Positions 48,297 through 59,652 of a DNA stretch of 64,000 nucleotides are shown here, piece after piece (the first letter of the stretch is position 1; every line of letters begins with the position of its first letter). The notes under the pieces were generated by a model. It saw only the letters and a list, made by a program, of their open reading frames with translations. It had not been told where the DNA came from and did no database searches. The DNA is taken from NCBI RefSeq assembly GCF_001425385.1, contig NZ_LMQO01000001.1, forward strand, positions 906,833 to 970,832. The letters run 5' to 3'. A program made the translations under genes and the position numbers. The DNA comes from Sphingomonas sp. Leaf407. GTDB taxonomy: Bacteria > Pseudomonadota > Alphaproteobacteria > Sphingomonadales > Sphingomonadaceae.

Positions 48297-48400
48297 GGCC
48301 GCTCCGCGCGGCGCATCGCGATCCACGAGGTGATGGCGAGCACGGCCAGCGCGCCGACGCCCAGCCCATAGGCGGCGAGGATGAACGGCCAGTGGTTCAC
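48293..48400 (-). CDS. ccmD: Heme exporter protein CcmD
   Basis: The product is only 35 residues, below many gene-finder limits. It has one membrane helix (ILAAYGLGVGALAVLAIT) followed by a basic end (RRAERP), as in CcmD. The GTG start at 48400 overlaps the ccmC stop and its stop overlaps the ccmE start. CcmD helps release heme-loaded CcmE from the CcmABC complex. Confidence 0.88.
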   Translation of the reverse strand: MNHWPFILAAYGLGVGALAVLAITSWIAMRRAERP

Positions 48401-49125
48401 GGCATCGCCGCCCGCCGGCGCAGCCGCGCCTCGGCCTTGATCCGGGCGAGGTCGGTGCGCATCCGCATCAGCACGATCGCGCCGAACAACAGGCTCGCCC
48501 CGCCGGCGGTGAAGCCCAAAGGCCACAGGATCGCCGGATCGATCGTCGATTTGGTGAGCGTAATGCTCGGCCCCTGGTGCAGCGTGTTCCACCATAGCAC
48601 CGAATAGCGGATGACCGGCAGCAGCGCGGTGCCGGCGATGCCGAACAGCGCGGGGATGCGGCCGTCGCCGTCACGCTCGGCATCGGCACGGGCGAGCGCC
48701 AGATAGGCGAGATAGACGAAGAACAGCAGCAGCATCGAGGTCAGCCGCCCGTCCCATTGCCACCACGTCCCCCATGTCGGCCGGCCCCAGATCGATCCGG
48801 TGGCGAGGCAGACGGCGGCGAATACCGCGCCGGGCAGCGCGATGGCGCGCGCGGCGACATTGGCCAGCGGATGGCGCCACACCAGATAGACGACACTGGC
48901 GATGGCGAGGCCCGACCAGCCTCCCATGCCGAGCCATGCGGCGGGCACATGGATGTAGAGGATGCGGACGCTCTCGCCCTGCAGATAATCGGGCGGCGTC
49001 TGCGTCAGCCCCGCCCAGCAACCGATCGCGAACAGCACCGCCCCGCCCCACAGCAGCAGCGGCGTCAGCGGCTTCGCGATCGACAGGAACCGTCGGGGAT
49101 TGGCAAGGGCGTGGAGGCTGGACAC
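48397..49125 (-). CDS. ccmC: Heme exporter/transfer protein CcmC
   Basis: The 242-residue protein has six membrane helices and the tryptophan-rich heme motif WGTWWQWDGRLTSML. It attaches heme to CcmE at the outer face of the membrane. I prefer the GTG at 49125; a longer frame to 49188 lacks conservation. It is the first gene of the operon; the usual partners ccmA and ccmB are not upstream. Confidence 0.95.
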   Translation of the reverse strand: MSSLHALANPRRFLSIAKPLTPLLLWGGAVLFAIGCWAGLTQTPPDYLQGESVRILYIHVPAAWLGMGGWSGLAIASVVYLVWRHPLANVAARAIALPGAVFAAVCLATGSIWGRPTWGTWWQWDGRLTSMLLLFFVYLAYLALARADAERDGDGRIPALFGIAGTALLPVIRYSVLWWNTLHQGPSITLTKSTIDPAILWPLGFTAGGASLLFGAIVLMRMRTDLARIKAEARLRRRAAMP

Positions 49126-49189
49126 GGTCGCCGCCTGTCTAGGGCGCGGGGGCGTGGAGGGCAATGCGGCAAGTTGCTTGCCTCTCACT

Positions 49190-49284
49190 CGTCATTCCCG
49201 CGCAGGCGGGAATCCATAGACGCCGACGTTGCGCTTCTATCGAATGCGCTGCGTGTATGGATTCCCGCCTGCGCGGGAATGACG
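49190..49284. repeat. ATTCC-type palindromic doublet, copy C
   Basis: This 95-bp element is nearly symmetric. CGTCATTCCCGCGCAGGCGG opens it and the reverse complement closes it, separated by a ~40-bp centre with TGCGCT/AGCGCA-like pairing. It lies between the ccmC start and the end of the leucine dehydrogenase-family gene, so it could contain or separate their signals. It is the best preserved copy in the window. Confidence 0.88.
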
Positions 49285-49295
49285 AAGGGGGGGGC

Positions 49296-50345
49296 TCAGC
49301 CCCGCCCGATCAGGCGCTTGGCGATGCTGTCGGCGACTTCGGCGTTAGAGCGGCCGGTGGCGTCGCTTTCGTCCCATACCTCGACCAGCCGGTCGGGGAT
49401 GCGGGCGATGCGCGCCTCGACCTCGGCACGGTCGCCGTGGCCGAGATATTCGAGCGCGACGTTGATGATGCCGCCGGCGTTGATGACGTAATCGGGCGCG
49501 TAGAGGATGCCGCGCTCCTGCAACCGCGCGCCGTCCGCCGCCGTCGCGAGCTGGTTGTTGGCGCCGCCGGCCACCGCCTTCGCCTTCAGCGACGCGATCG
49601 TCGCGGCGTCGAGCACCGCGCCCAGCGCATTGGGGCTGACGATGTCGGCGTCCATCGTCAGCACGCCCGCCGGATCGGCGGTCGCCGCACCCAGTTCGCT
49701 CGCCAGCGCCTCGGCCTTCGCCTCGTTCACGTCGGCCAGCGTCAGCACTGCACCATCCTTCGCCAGCAGCCGGGCGAGCCCGCCGCCGACCGAACCGACG
49801 CCCTGGATCGCGACTCGCACGCCGCGCATCTCGTCGCTGCCCAGCGCACGCTTGGCCGCCGCGCGGACGCCGAGATACACGCCCATGGCGGTGAACGGCC
49901 CCGGATCGCCGCCGGCATTGCCCGCCGCGACCGGCAGGCCGGAGACGTACTTGGTGGCACCCGAAATGGTAATCATGTCGGCTTCGGACATGCCGACGTC
50001 CTCGGCGGTGACGTAGCGCCCACCGAGCGATTCGACGGCGCGGCCGAAGGCGGCGAGCAGTTCGGGGGTCTTGGCCGCACCCTCGGGGGCCAGCACCACG
50101 CCCTTGCCGCCGCCCATCGGCAGCCCGGCCATCGCATTCTTGAAGCTCATGCCGCGCGACAGGCGCAGCGCGTCGGTGATCGCCGCACCACTGTCGGCAT
50201 AGCGCCAGAAGCGCACGCCGCCCGCCGCCGGGCCGAGCGCGGTCGAATGCACCGCGATGACGCAGCGCAGGCCGGTGACATGATCGGAGAAGAGATGAAC
50301 GCCCTCGTGGTCGTCGAAGTCGGGATAGCCCCAATCGGTCTGCAC
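49296..50345 (-). CDS. Leu/Phe/Val dehydrogenase family protein
   Basis: The 349-residue protein has the ELFV dehydrogenase signatures: the catalytic-Lys block PMGGGKGVV, the N-terminal dimerisation domain, and the Rossmann motif GVGSVGGGLARLL. These enzymes deaminate branched-chain or aromatic amino acids with NAD+. The GTG at 50345 was taken as start because any earlier start would place the gene inside the tRNA-His. Substrate preference cannot be read off. It lies just downstream of that tRNA on the same strand. Confidence 0.9.
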   Translation of the reverse strand: MQTDWGYPDFDDHEGVHLFSDHVTGLRCVIAVHSTALGPAAGGVRFWRYADSGAAITDALRLSRGMSFKNAMAGLPMGGGKGVVLAPEGAAKTPELLAAFGRAVESLGGRYVTAEDVGMSEADMITISGATKYVSGLPVAAGNAGGDPGPFTAMGVYLGVRAAAKRALGSDEMRGVRVAIQGVGSVGGGLARLLAKDGAVLTLADVNEAKAEALASELGAATADPAGVLTMDADIVSPNALGAVLDAATIASLKAKAVAGGANNQLATAADGARLQERGILYAPDYVINAGGIINVALEYLGHGDRAEVEARIARIPDRLVEVWDESDATGRSNAEVADSIAKRLIGRG

Positions 50346-50371
50346 GGCGCGGTTCCAGCTCTGAGAAAGGA

Positions 50372-50449
50372 TGGGGCGACCGACGGGACTTGAACCCGCA
50401 ACTTCCGGCATCACAAGCCGGCGCTCTAACCAATTGAACTACGGTCGCC
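50372..50449 (-). tRNA. tRNA-His (anticodon GTG)
   Basis: The minus strand gives a full cloverleaf. G-1 (50449) pairs with C73 (50375). The acceptor GCGACCG/CGGTCGC follows. The anticodon stem CCGGC/GCCGG encloses TTGTGAT, and the T arm is GCGGG/CCCGT with TTCAAGT (one G-T pair). CCA is encoded at 50372-50374. The extra 5' G is thus in the DNA and need not be added by an enzyme. Confidence 0.96.
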
Positions 50450-50531
50450 GTGAGAAGGGCGCGCTTAGCGGGGGGAAACGCGGCGGTCAAGCGGTGGCGT
50501 GCGACGAAACGATCTGGCAGGAGCGGCGGCG

Positions 50532-51200
50532 ATGGAAGCACATCCCGCCCCCCGCCCCGGCTTCGGTTCGGGTTTCCCGGCCGAACCGGTGATCGATCAT
50601 ATGCTGGCGCAAGGCGGCGTGCAGCGTGTGCCAAGCCCCAAGCTGACGCTGTTCATCCGCCGGGCGATGGTGCCGCCCGAGCTATGTGCCGCACTGATCG
50701 AGCGAATCGATGCGAAGCGCCGCCCCTCGACCATCGCCGACGCGAACGGCGACCCGACGTTTCGCACCAGCGAAACCTGCGATCTCGATTCGAGCGATCC
50801 GGTGGTCGCGGCGGCCGAGGCGCTGATCCACGGGTTCAGCGGGCTCGACCCGGCGCATGGCGAGCCGCTCCAGGGGCAACGCTATGCGGTGGGGCAGGAG
50901 TTCAAGGCACATACCGATTATTTCGATCCGCAGGGGCGCGACTTCGCGCGCTACTGCTCGGTCGCGGGGCAGCGGACGTGGACGGTGATGCTCTATCTGA
51001 ACGAGCCCGGCGCGGGCGGCGCCACGCGGTTCAAGGGGATCGACAAGATCGTCCAGCCCGAGACGGGCAAGCTGCTGGCATGGAACAACCTGCGCAGCGA
51101 CGGGACGCCGAACCCGGCGACGCTGCATCACGGCATGAAGGTGCGCGAGGGCGCGAAATATGTGCTGACGAAGTGGTTTCGCGAGCGGGTTTGGGGGTGA
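50532..51200 (+). CDS. 2OG-Fe(II) oxygenase (prolyl 4-hydroxylase-like)
   Basis: The 222-residue protein belongs to the P4Hc family. Iron ligands are His127 and Asp129 (HTD) and His199; Lys209 would bind 2-oxoglutarate, followed by the usual KWFRER end. I start at the ATG at 50532, which follows GGCAGGAGCGGCGG. No signal peptide is seen. Bacterial members hydroxylate proline in proteins such as EF-Tu or act on peptides; the substrate here is unknown. It is convergent with the MscS gene across a repeat. Confidence 0.9.
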   Translation: MEAHPAPRPGFGSGFPAEPVIDHMLAQGGVQRVPSPKLTLFIRRAMVPPELCAALIERIDAKRRPSTIADANGDPTFRTSETCDLDSSDPVVAAAEALIHGFSGLDPAHGEPLQGQRYAVGQEFKAHTDYFDPQGRDFARYCSVAGQRTWTVMLYLNEPGAGGATRFKGIDKIVQPETGKLLAWNNLRSDGTPNPATLHHGMKVREGAKYVLTKWFRERVWG

Positions 51201-51211
51201 GGTGCCTCTAA

Positions 51212-51313
51212 CCCCTCCCTGACAGGGAGGGGTTGGGGTGGGTCGGCCTGCGCGGGAACGGAACGTCCGCCACGACCCTACCCACCCCCGCCCCCTCCCT
51301 TGTCAGGGAGGGG
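51212..51313. repeat. Nested GGGAGGGG palindromic repeat element (copy 2)
   Basis: The structure is that of 6761-6862: hairpin CCCCTCCCT/AGGGAGGGG, then GGGGTGGGTCGGCC facing ACCCTACCCACCCCC, then hairpin CCTCCCTTG/CAGGGAGGGG. It sits between two convergent genes and reaches into the MscS gene by 11 bp, where it forms the final codons and stop. Confidence 0.82.
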
Positions 51314-52379
51314 AGTTGGTTGCGTCCTCCATCACCAGCCGCCGCTTGGGCAGCGCCTCGGGCATTTCGTCCCGGATATAGGCCAACATCCCCTCGCGCA
51401 GCGAACAGCGCAGGTCGAAGGCGCGGGCGGCGTCCGATGCGGTGGCGAGGATGCGGACCTCGATCGCGTCGGGCTTGGTATCGGTCACTTGCAGGACGTG
51501 GGCGCGGCCGTCCCACAGCGGATCGGCTTGCACCAGTTCCTCGAACTTTGCGCGCAGGCGGGGGATGTTGACGGTCGGGTCGAGCCAGAAGAACGCCGAT
51601 CCTAGTAACCCGCTGGTGGTGCGCGTCCAGTTCTGGAAACTCGATTCGAGGAATTTCGACACCGGTACCACCAGCCGCCGTTCGTCCCACAGCCGGACGA
51701 CGACATAGGTCAGGCGGATTTCCTCAATCCGGCCCCATTCGTTTTCGATGATGACCACGTCGTCGATGCGGATCGGTTCGGTGAACGCCATCTGCACGCC
51801 GGCGATGATGTTCTTGAGCGCGGGCTGCGCGGCGGCGCCGACCGCAAGGCCTGCCAGACCCGCCGACGCCATCAGCGTAACGCCGATCGAGCGGATGCTG
51901 GGGATCGACAACAGCATCAGGCAGACGGTGATGAAGCCGATCGCGATGATCGCGATCCGGCCGAGGATCGCGCTGCGCGTCCGCCGCCGCCTTGCGCGCA
52001 GATTGTCGGCGACGGTGATGTCGGTCGCGATCTCGATCGCCGTGACCGAGGCGCGGATCATCGCGATGGCGAACCAGCCCATCAGCAGCGGCACGATCAG
52101 CCCCGCGCCCTGCGTCCACAGATCGTCCCACCGGTCGGGCAGGCGCAGCGGACGCCGCACGCTGGCCAGCGCCATCGCGACGAGGATCCAGCGCATCGGC
52201 CGCCACGCATGGTCGACATAGGTGTCGTCGACCGACCCCGGCGTGCGCGCGGCGAAGCGCCGCAGCACGCGAAAGGCGACGGCGTGGAGCAGCAACGCGG
52301 CGATCACCGCGACGGCGATCGTCGTCAGATCGACGGCGGCGGGCGGCAGGTCGCGCAGCAGGCGTTGGAAATCGCGCAT
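51303..52379 (-). CDS. Mechanosensitive channel MscS family protein
   Basis: The 358-residue protein has several N-terminal helices. The pore-lining region is ASAGLAGLAVGAAAQPALKN and is followed by the beta domain EPIRIDDVVIIENEWGRIEEI. A soluble C-terminal domain of about 120 residues closes it. MscS channels release solutes under hypo-osmotic stress. The last residues, NSPP, and the stop come from the repeat element at 51212-51313, so the original C-terminus has probably been replaced or trimmed. It is divergent from gyrA. Confidence 0.88.
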   Translation of the reverse strand: MRDFQRLLRDLPPAAVDLTTIAVAVIAALLLHAVAFRVLRRFAARTPGSVDDTYVDHAWRPMRWILVAMALASVRRPLRLPDRWDDLWTQGAGLIVPLLMGWFAIAMIRASVTAIEIATDITVADNLRARRRRTRSAILGRIAIIAIGFITVCLMLLSIPSIRSIGVTLMASAGLAGLAVGAAAQPALKNIIAGVQMAFTEPIRIDDVVIIENEWGRIEEIRLTYVVVRLWDERRLVVPVSKFLESSFQNWTRTTSGLLGSAFFWLDPTVNIPRLRAKFEELVQADPLWDGRAHVLQVTDTKPDAIEVRILATASDAARAFDLRCSLREGMLAYIRDEMPEALPKRRLVMEDATNSPP

Positions 52380-52462
52380 CCCCCGCCAACCGCCCGCGCC
52401 GCGCCATGTTCCCGGTTTCGCCCGTGATGCTTGGCTTTCGCTGGCTGACCGGCTAGGCTGCC

Positions 52463-55281
<2,819 letters not shown>

Positions 55282-55285
<4 letters not shown>

Positions 55286-55632
55286 GCCACCCCGCCACCG
55301 CCTACAAGGTGCTGACCGCCGGCCAGATGGCGGCGCTGGAGGCCGACGGCAGCTTTGCCGGGGCGCCGGTCGATCTGGCCGATGGCTATATCCACCTGTC
55401 GACGTTCGACCAGTTGACCGAGACGGTCGACAAGCACTTCGCGGGGCAGGAGGCGTTGCATGTCGCCGAGGTCGATCTCGACGCGCTGGGTGACGCGGTG
55501 AAGTGGGAGTCGTCGCGCGGCGGGCAGTTGTTTCCGCACCTCTATGCGCCGCTGCCGCTGGATAGCGTGGTGGCCTATGGGCCGCTGCACCGCAATGACG
55601 ATGGGCGGGTGCAGCGGCCGGTGACGGGCTGA
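55282..55632 (+). CDS. DUF952 family protein
   Basis: The 116-residue protein matches DUF952: [18 protein letters not shown], then [20 protein letters not shown], and [26 protein letters not shown]. Such proteins are small and soluble, with a fold related to ADP-ribosyl/2'-phosphotransferase-like proteins by some classifications; the function is not established. The ATG overlaps the gyrA stop (ATGA), so it is translated with gyrase A. A strong hairpin begins at its stop codon. Confidence 0.87.
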
Positions 55633-55666
55633 CTTTCTCCCCTCCCTTGTCAGGGAGGGGAGAAAG
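55633..55666. terminator. Perfect hairpin between convergent genes (GGGAGGGG family)
   Basis: CTTTCTCCCCTCCCT pairs perfectly (15 bp) with AGGGAGGGGAGAAAG around TGTC. It begins one base after the DUF952 stop and ends four bases before the DUF488 stop, so it can serve both strands. The sequence belongs to the dispersed GGGAGGGG repeat family. Confidence 0.75.
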
Positions 55667-55670
55667 CCGG

Positions 55671-56108
55671 CTACGGATAGAGCGCCACCACCTCCGCCCC
55701 CTCGCCCACCGCGTCGAGCAGCAGCGTGCGGTGGCAATGTGCCGGGTCGCGTTCGAAGCACAGCAATGCCGAGGGCAGTTCCGCCACGAGGCCCAACATG
55801 ATCGCCGCCTGCGCCTGTGCTTCGGGCAGGCCCAATTGTTGGTCGTACACCGCGCGCAGCGTGGCGACATCACCCTTCTTGGCAGCATCGCGACCGCGCT
55901 TGGGCGTGCCGAGCGCTTTCAGATGGATGTAATCGATGTCGTGGCCCGCGAGTTCGGCGGCCAGCGCCGATTTGGAAAACCCCGGTCGCCGCGACAGCGG
56001 CAGCGCACGCACGTCGATCACCCGCCGCACGCCGGCGGCTTGCAACGCCGCAACGAATTTGGCGACGGTCACGGCTTCATAGCCGATGGTGTAGATGCGG
56101 GTCGTCAT
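55671..56108 (-). CDS. DUF488 family protein
   Basis: The 145-residue protein starts at the ATG at 56108 ([15 protein letters not shown]). It has the DUF488 pattern [35 protein letters not shown] and the C-terminal [13 protein letters not shown]. The conserved Cys-x7-CHR cluster suggests a metal or nucleic-acid contact, but no activity is established for the family. It is divergent from trmFO and convergent with the DUF952 gene. Confidence 0.87.
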   Translation of the reverse strand: MTTRIYTIGYEAVTVAKFVAALQAAGVRRVIDVRALPLSRRPGFSKSALAAELAGHDIDYIHLKALGTPKRGRDAAKKGDVATLRAVYDQQLGLPEAQAQAAIMLGLVAELPSALLCFERDPAHCHRTLLLDAVGEGAEVVALYP

Positions 56109-56200
56109 CGCCGAGGATATGGGCGCGTGGCCACGGTAATCCAGTCCGGCCGGCCGATCGTTCATTGCCCGTTACGGTCCGACGCCCTAAGCGCATTGCC

Positions 56201-57523
56201 ATGCAATATGACGTACATATCATCGGCGGCGGCCTCGCCGGGTCCGAAGCGGCGTGGCAGTTGGCGCAGGCCGGGGCGAAGGTCCGCCTGTCGGAAATGC
56301 GTGGTGGCGGCGATACCACGCCCGCGCATCAGGGGGATTCGCTGGCCGAGCTGGTGTGTTCGAACAGCTTCCGGTCGGACGATGCCGAATCGAACGCGGT
56401 CGGGCTGCTCCATGCGGAGATGCGCGCGCTGGGGTCGCTCATCATGGCCAAGGGCGACGAACACAAGGTGCCCGCCGGATCGGCGCTGGCAGTCGACCGC
56501 GACGGGTTTTCCGCCGGGGTGACGGCGGCGCTCGACGCACATCCCAACATCACCATCGTGCGCGAACGGGTCGACACGCTGCCCGAACAGGGCATGACGA
56601 TCGTCGCCACCGGGCCGCTGACCGCCCCTGCCCTTGCCGGTGACATCGGCGGGGCGACCGGCGCCGAGGCGCTCGCCTTCTTCGACGCCATCGCGCCGAT
56701 CGTCCATTTCGAGTCTATCGACATGGAACAGGCATGGTTCCAGAGCCGCTGGAACAAGGGCGACGGCAAGGACTACATCAACTGCGCGATGAACCGCGAA
56801 CAGTATGAGGCCTTCCACGCCGGACTGATGGCCGGAGAGAAAGCCGAGTTCCGCGAATGGGAGAACGTCCCCTATTTCGAGGGCTGCATGCCGATCGAGG
56901 TGATGGCCGAGCGCGGGCTCGACACGCTGCGCTTCGGGCCGATGAAGCCTGTGGGGCTCGACGATCCGCGCACCGGGCGCTGGCCGCACGCGGTCGTGCA
57001 GTTGCGGCAGGACAATGCCACCGGGACCTTGTGGAACATCGTCGGTTTCCAGACCAAGCTGAAACATGGCGAGCAGGTACGGCTGTTCCGCACCATTCCG
57101 GGCTTGGAGAATGCCGAGTTCGCGCGGCTGGGGGGCTTGCACCGCAACACCTTCATACGCTCGCCCGAACTGCTTGATCCGACACTGCGGTTGAAGGCGC
57201 GGCCGCATCTGCGCTTCGCCGGGCAGATGACCGGGTGCGAGGGCTATGTCGAGAGCGCGGCGGTCGGGCTGATGGCCGGGCGGTTCGCCGCCGCCGAACT
57301 GGCCGGGCGGACGCTTGGGAGCCCGCCGGTCGAGACGGCATTGGGCGCGCTGCTGCATCACATCACCGGCGCGGCGGTGGCGGAGACGTATCAGCCGATG
57401 AACGTCAATTTCGGGCTGATGCCGCCGATCCCCGGCCGCACCAAGAAGGCCGATCGCAAGAAGCTGTACACCGCCCGTGCGCGCGATGCCTTTGCCGACT
57501 GGCGGGCGCTCACCGCCGCGTGA
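56201..57523 (+). CDS. trmFO: tRNA (uracil-5-)-methyltransferase TrmFO
   Basis: The 440-residue flavoenzyme uses methylenetetrahydrofolate to form m5U54 in tRNA. The FAD-binding loop is at residues 8-16 ([12 protein letters not shown]). Further family blocks are CSNSFRSDD and [20 protein letters not shown] start at 56201 because the upstream frame is antisense to the DUF488 gene. Its last 14 bases overlap the 3' end of the DUF3325 gene on the other strand. Confidence 0.96.
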   Translation: MQYDVHIIGGGLAGSEAAWQLAQAGAKVRLSEMRGGGDTTPAHQGDSLAELVCSNSFRSDDAESNAVGLLHAEMRALGSLIMAKGDEHKVPAGSALAVDRDGFSAGVTAALDAHPNITIVRERVDTLPEQGMTIVATGPLTAPALAGDIGGATGAEALAFFDAIAPIVHFESIDMEQAWFQSRWNKGDGKDYINCAMNREQYEAFHAGLMAGEKAEFREWENVPYFEGCMPIEVMAERGLDTLRFGPMKPVGLDDPRTGRWPHAVVQLRQDNATGTLWNIVGFQTKLKHGEQVRLFRTIPGLENAEFARLGGLHRNTFIRSPELLDPTLRLKARPHLRFAGQMTGCEGYVESAAVGLMAGRFAAAELAGRTLGSPPVETALGALLHHITGAAVAETYQPMNVNFGLMPPIPGRTKKADRKKLYTARARDAFADWRALTAA

Positions 57524-57758
57524 GGTTGAGTGCGAGCAGGTTCGCGCCTGCCGCAAGCATCAGCAGCCCCATGCCGCCGATAGCGCCATAGACCGGCCCC
57601 CATGCGCCGAACGCGGCGGCGACCGATAGGGCTATCAGCGCCCAGCCCGCCGGCCGCCGCCACTGGCGCGTACCCGGCAGCCGGTCGCCGTGACGATGGG
57701 TGGCAAGCGCCAGCAGCGCGAAGCCGGCGAGTGCGGCGAGCAATGCGACGATCATCAT
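57510..57758 (-). CDS. DUF3325 family membrane protein
   Basis: The 82-residue protein has three hydrophobic helices and a His/Arg-containing first loop ([11 protein letters not shown]). It matches DUF3325, usually found beside PepSY proteins and TonB-dependent receptors. I prefer the ATG at 57758, which overlaps the PepSY gene stop by four bases (ATGA); an ATG five codons upstream would overlap more. It ends the apparent four-gene iron operon. Function unknown. Confidence 0.8.
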   Translation of the reverse strand: MMIVALLAALAGFALLALATHRHGDRLPGTRQWRRPAGWALIALSVAAAFGAWGPVYGAIGGMGLLMLAAGANLLALNLTRR

Positions 57759-59341
57759 TCGGCCGCTGCCCATGCGTCGGAGGAAATGGCAGGCGCGCTA
57801 CGCACCCGTTTCGGTTTCGGGCGGAAGCGATGCACCTGCCATGCGGCGAAGCCGAACCCTGCGCCCAGCGTCACGAACGTCAGGTCGGCCCCCGCCAGCA
57901 CCCAGTCGCTGCGCGCGATGCTGGCGAACAGGCCGGTCGGCAGCAGGGCGATATTGTACAGCGGCAGCGCGATCAGCAATCCCGCCTGTAGCGCCAGCAG
58001 TTCGACCCACGCCCGCGCCGGCCGCCGGGTGAGCGCATAGGCGAACAGGATCGCCCAGCCGGCGAACATCGCGTTGATCTCACCGTCGGCGCGCTTGGCC
58101 ATGTCGACCGGCAGCAGCCGGTTGGCCCATAGATACAGCGTCATCGCGATGGGGAAACCGGCGACGAAGCCGATGTTCAGCCGCTCGACCAGCCGGAAGC
58201 CGAACGGGGCGCGGGCGGAATCGGGCAGCCGCTCGCGCCGCTTGACCGTCCACAGGACGAGCCCGCTGGCGACCATCAGCGACCCCGCGATCCCACACAG
58301 GAAATACAGCCAGCGCAGCGGATAATCGCCGAACCGCCCGGCGTGGAGGCCGACCATCGCCCCCTGCGTCACCACCGCGCCATTGGGGGCCGGGGCCTGC
58401 CACAACAGCCGGCCGGTCGTCCCGTCATAGCCGATCGCCGGGGCGCGCGCTGACAGCATCGACGTGCCGCCGCGCGTCATCGTCACCCGCGCCGCCGCGT
58501 CGCCGGGGTTGAACACGGTGATATAGCCGACCTCGCCGCCCAGCCGCCGCTCGCCGTCCTTGAGCAACACCGCCAGATCGACCAGCGGTTTTGCGACCTT
58601 CGCCCGTTCGGCGACGGGGGCCTGCGGGAATACGTCGGCGAACAGCTTGACCTCGTCGCTATAGTTGGCGGTGACGGCCCATGGCATCAGCATCGCCATC
58701 AGCGTGACGAGGCCGGTATAGGTAATCATCAGGTGGAACGGCAGCGCCAGCACCGCGCTGGCGTTATGGCCGTCGAGCCACGATCGCTGCCCCTTGCCGC
58801 GTCGCAGCGTGAAGAAATCCTTGAAGATCTTTTTATGCGTCACGATGCCGGTCAGGATCGCGACCAGCATGAACATCGCGGCGATGCCGACGATCCAGCG
58901 CGCCCAGAACACCGGCATATAGTGCAGGTCGAAATGGAAGCGGTAGAAGAAGTCGCCGCCGCGCGTCTCGCGCGCGGTGCCCTCGCGGCCGTCGGCCCCG
59001 ATGAAGGCGCTGGTGTCGCGCCGGCCGCGGCGGCGTTGCTTGCCCTCGCCTTCCTTGGCGGCGGGCACCCAGAACACGCTCGCCCCGGCGCTGTCGCGGG
59101 TCGGCACGGTGATGAACCAGCTTTGTGCGTCGGGGGCCTTGGCGCGAAGTACGGCGGCCGCGCTGCCCACGACCCGCGCCGGATCGGCGATCTGCGTCAG
59201 TTCGGGCCGGGCCCAGCGGTTGAGCGCCTCGCGCCAATAGGCCGAGGTGCCGGCCACGAACACCGCGAACAATACCCAGCCGAGCAACAGCCCCGACCAG
59301 GTATGGAGCGTCGATTGCGACTGGCGGAACCCCTTGCTCAC
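57755..59341 (-). CDS. PepSY-associated transmembrane protein
   Basis: The 528-residue protein has an N-terminal membrane helix (HTWSGLLLGWVLFAVFVAGT) and PepSY-TM layout with at least six further helices. Periplasmic loops contain the conserved FHFDLHYMP and HNASAVLALPFHL. Relatives are thought to reduce ferric siderophores at the inner membrane; conserved His residues would bind heme. The GTG start at 59341 overlaps the DUF3649 stop (GTGA). It is the central gene of the siderophore locus. Confidence 0.88.
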   Translation of the reverse strand: MSKGFRQSQSTLHTWSGLLLGWVLFAVFVAGTSAYWREALNRWARPELTQIADPARVVGSAAAVLRAKAPDAQSWFITVPTRDSAGASVFWVPAAKEGEGKQRRRGRRDTSAFIGADGREGTARETRGGDFFYRFHFDLHYMPVFWARWIVGIAAMFMLVAILTGIVTHKKIFKDFFTLRRGKGQRSWLDGHNASAVLALPFHLMITYTGLVTLMAMLMPWAVTANYSDEVKLFADVFPQAPVAERAKVAKPLVDLAVLLKDGERRLGGEVGYITVFNPGDAAARVTMTRGGTSMLSARAPAIGYDGTTGRLLWQAPAPNGAVVTQGAMVGLHAGRFGDYPLRWLYFLCGIAGSLMVASGLVLWTVKRRERLPDSARAPFGFRLVERLNIGFVAGFPIAMTLYLWANRLLPVDMAKRADGEINAMFAGWAILFAYALTRRPARAWVELLALQAGLLIALPLYNIALLPTGLFASIARSDWVLAGADLTFVTLGAGFGFAAWQVHRFRPKPKRVRSAPAISSDAWAAAE

Positions 59342-59652
59342 AGCCGTCCTCCGATCGCGATCGAACCCCACGCGATCGCCGCCGCGACCGCGCCCGCCAC
59401 GCACAGCGTCCACAACGCCCGCCAGCCGCTGCGCGCGGCATAGGCCCACATCACCGCCGCCGCGCACAGCACGAACGCGATCAGCGTCGCGGTGATGGTC
59501 GCCGCCGATCGTTCACCGGGCAGGATGCGGGCGAGCGCCATCGCCCACAGGCTGGCAACGCCGTAGCCGACCGGCATCGCCGCGACGATCCGCAGCAGAT
59601 TGTCGATCCCCCGCCGCCACAGGATGTGGCGTGCCTGCCCGGCGCTCGTCAC
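59338..59652 (-). CDS. DUF3649 family membrane protein
   Basis: The 104-residue protein has three hydrophobic helices and matches DUF3649, a family seen between TonB-dependent receptors and PepSY genes. Blocks include AAMPVGYGVASLWAMALARIL and a C-terminal GWRALWTLC. The GTG start at 59652 overlaps the receptor stop by four bases. Its exact role in siderophore iron uptake is unknown. Confidence 0.82.
   Translation of the reverse strand: MTSAGQARHILWRRGIDNLLRIVAAMPVGYGVASLWAMALARILPGERSAATITATLIAFVLCAAAVMWAYAARSGWRALWTLCVAGAVAAAIAWGSIAIGGRL

Noticed and set aside
50372..50449. The idea that this tRNA-His lacks the encoded G-1, as in some alphaproteobacteria
   Set aside because: Proper alignment puts T8/A9 in register only if the first G is G-1, paired with C73, and CCA is encoded. 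It is canonical.
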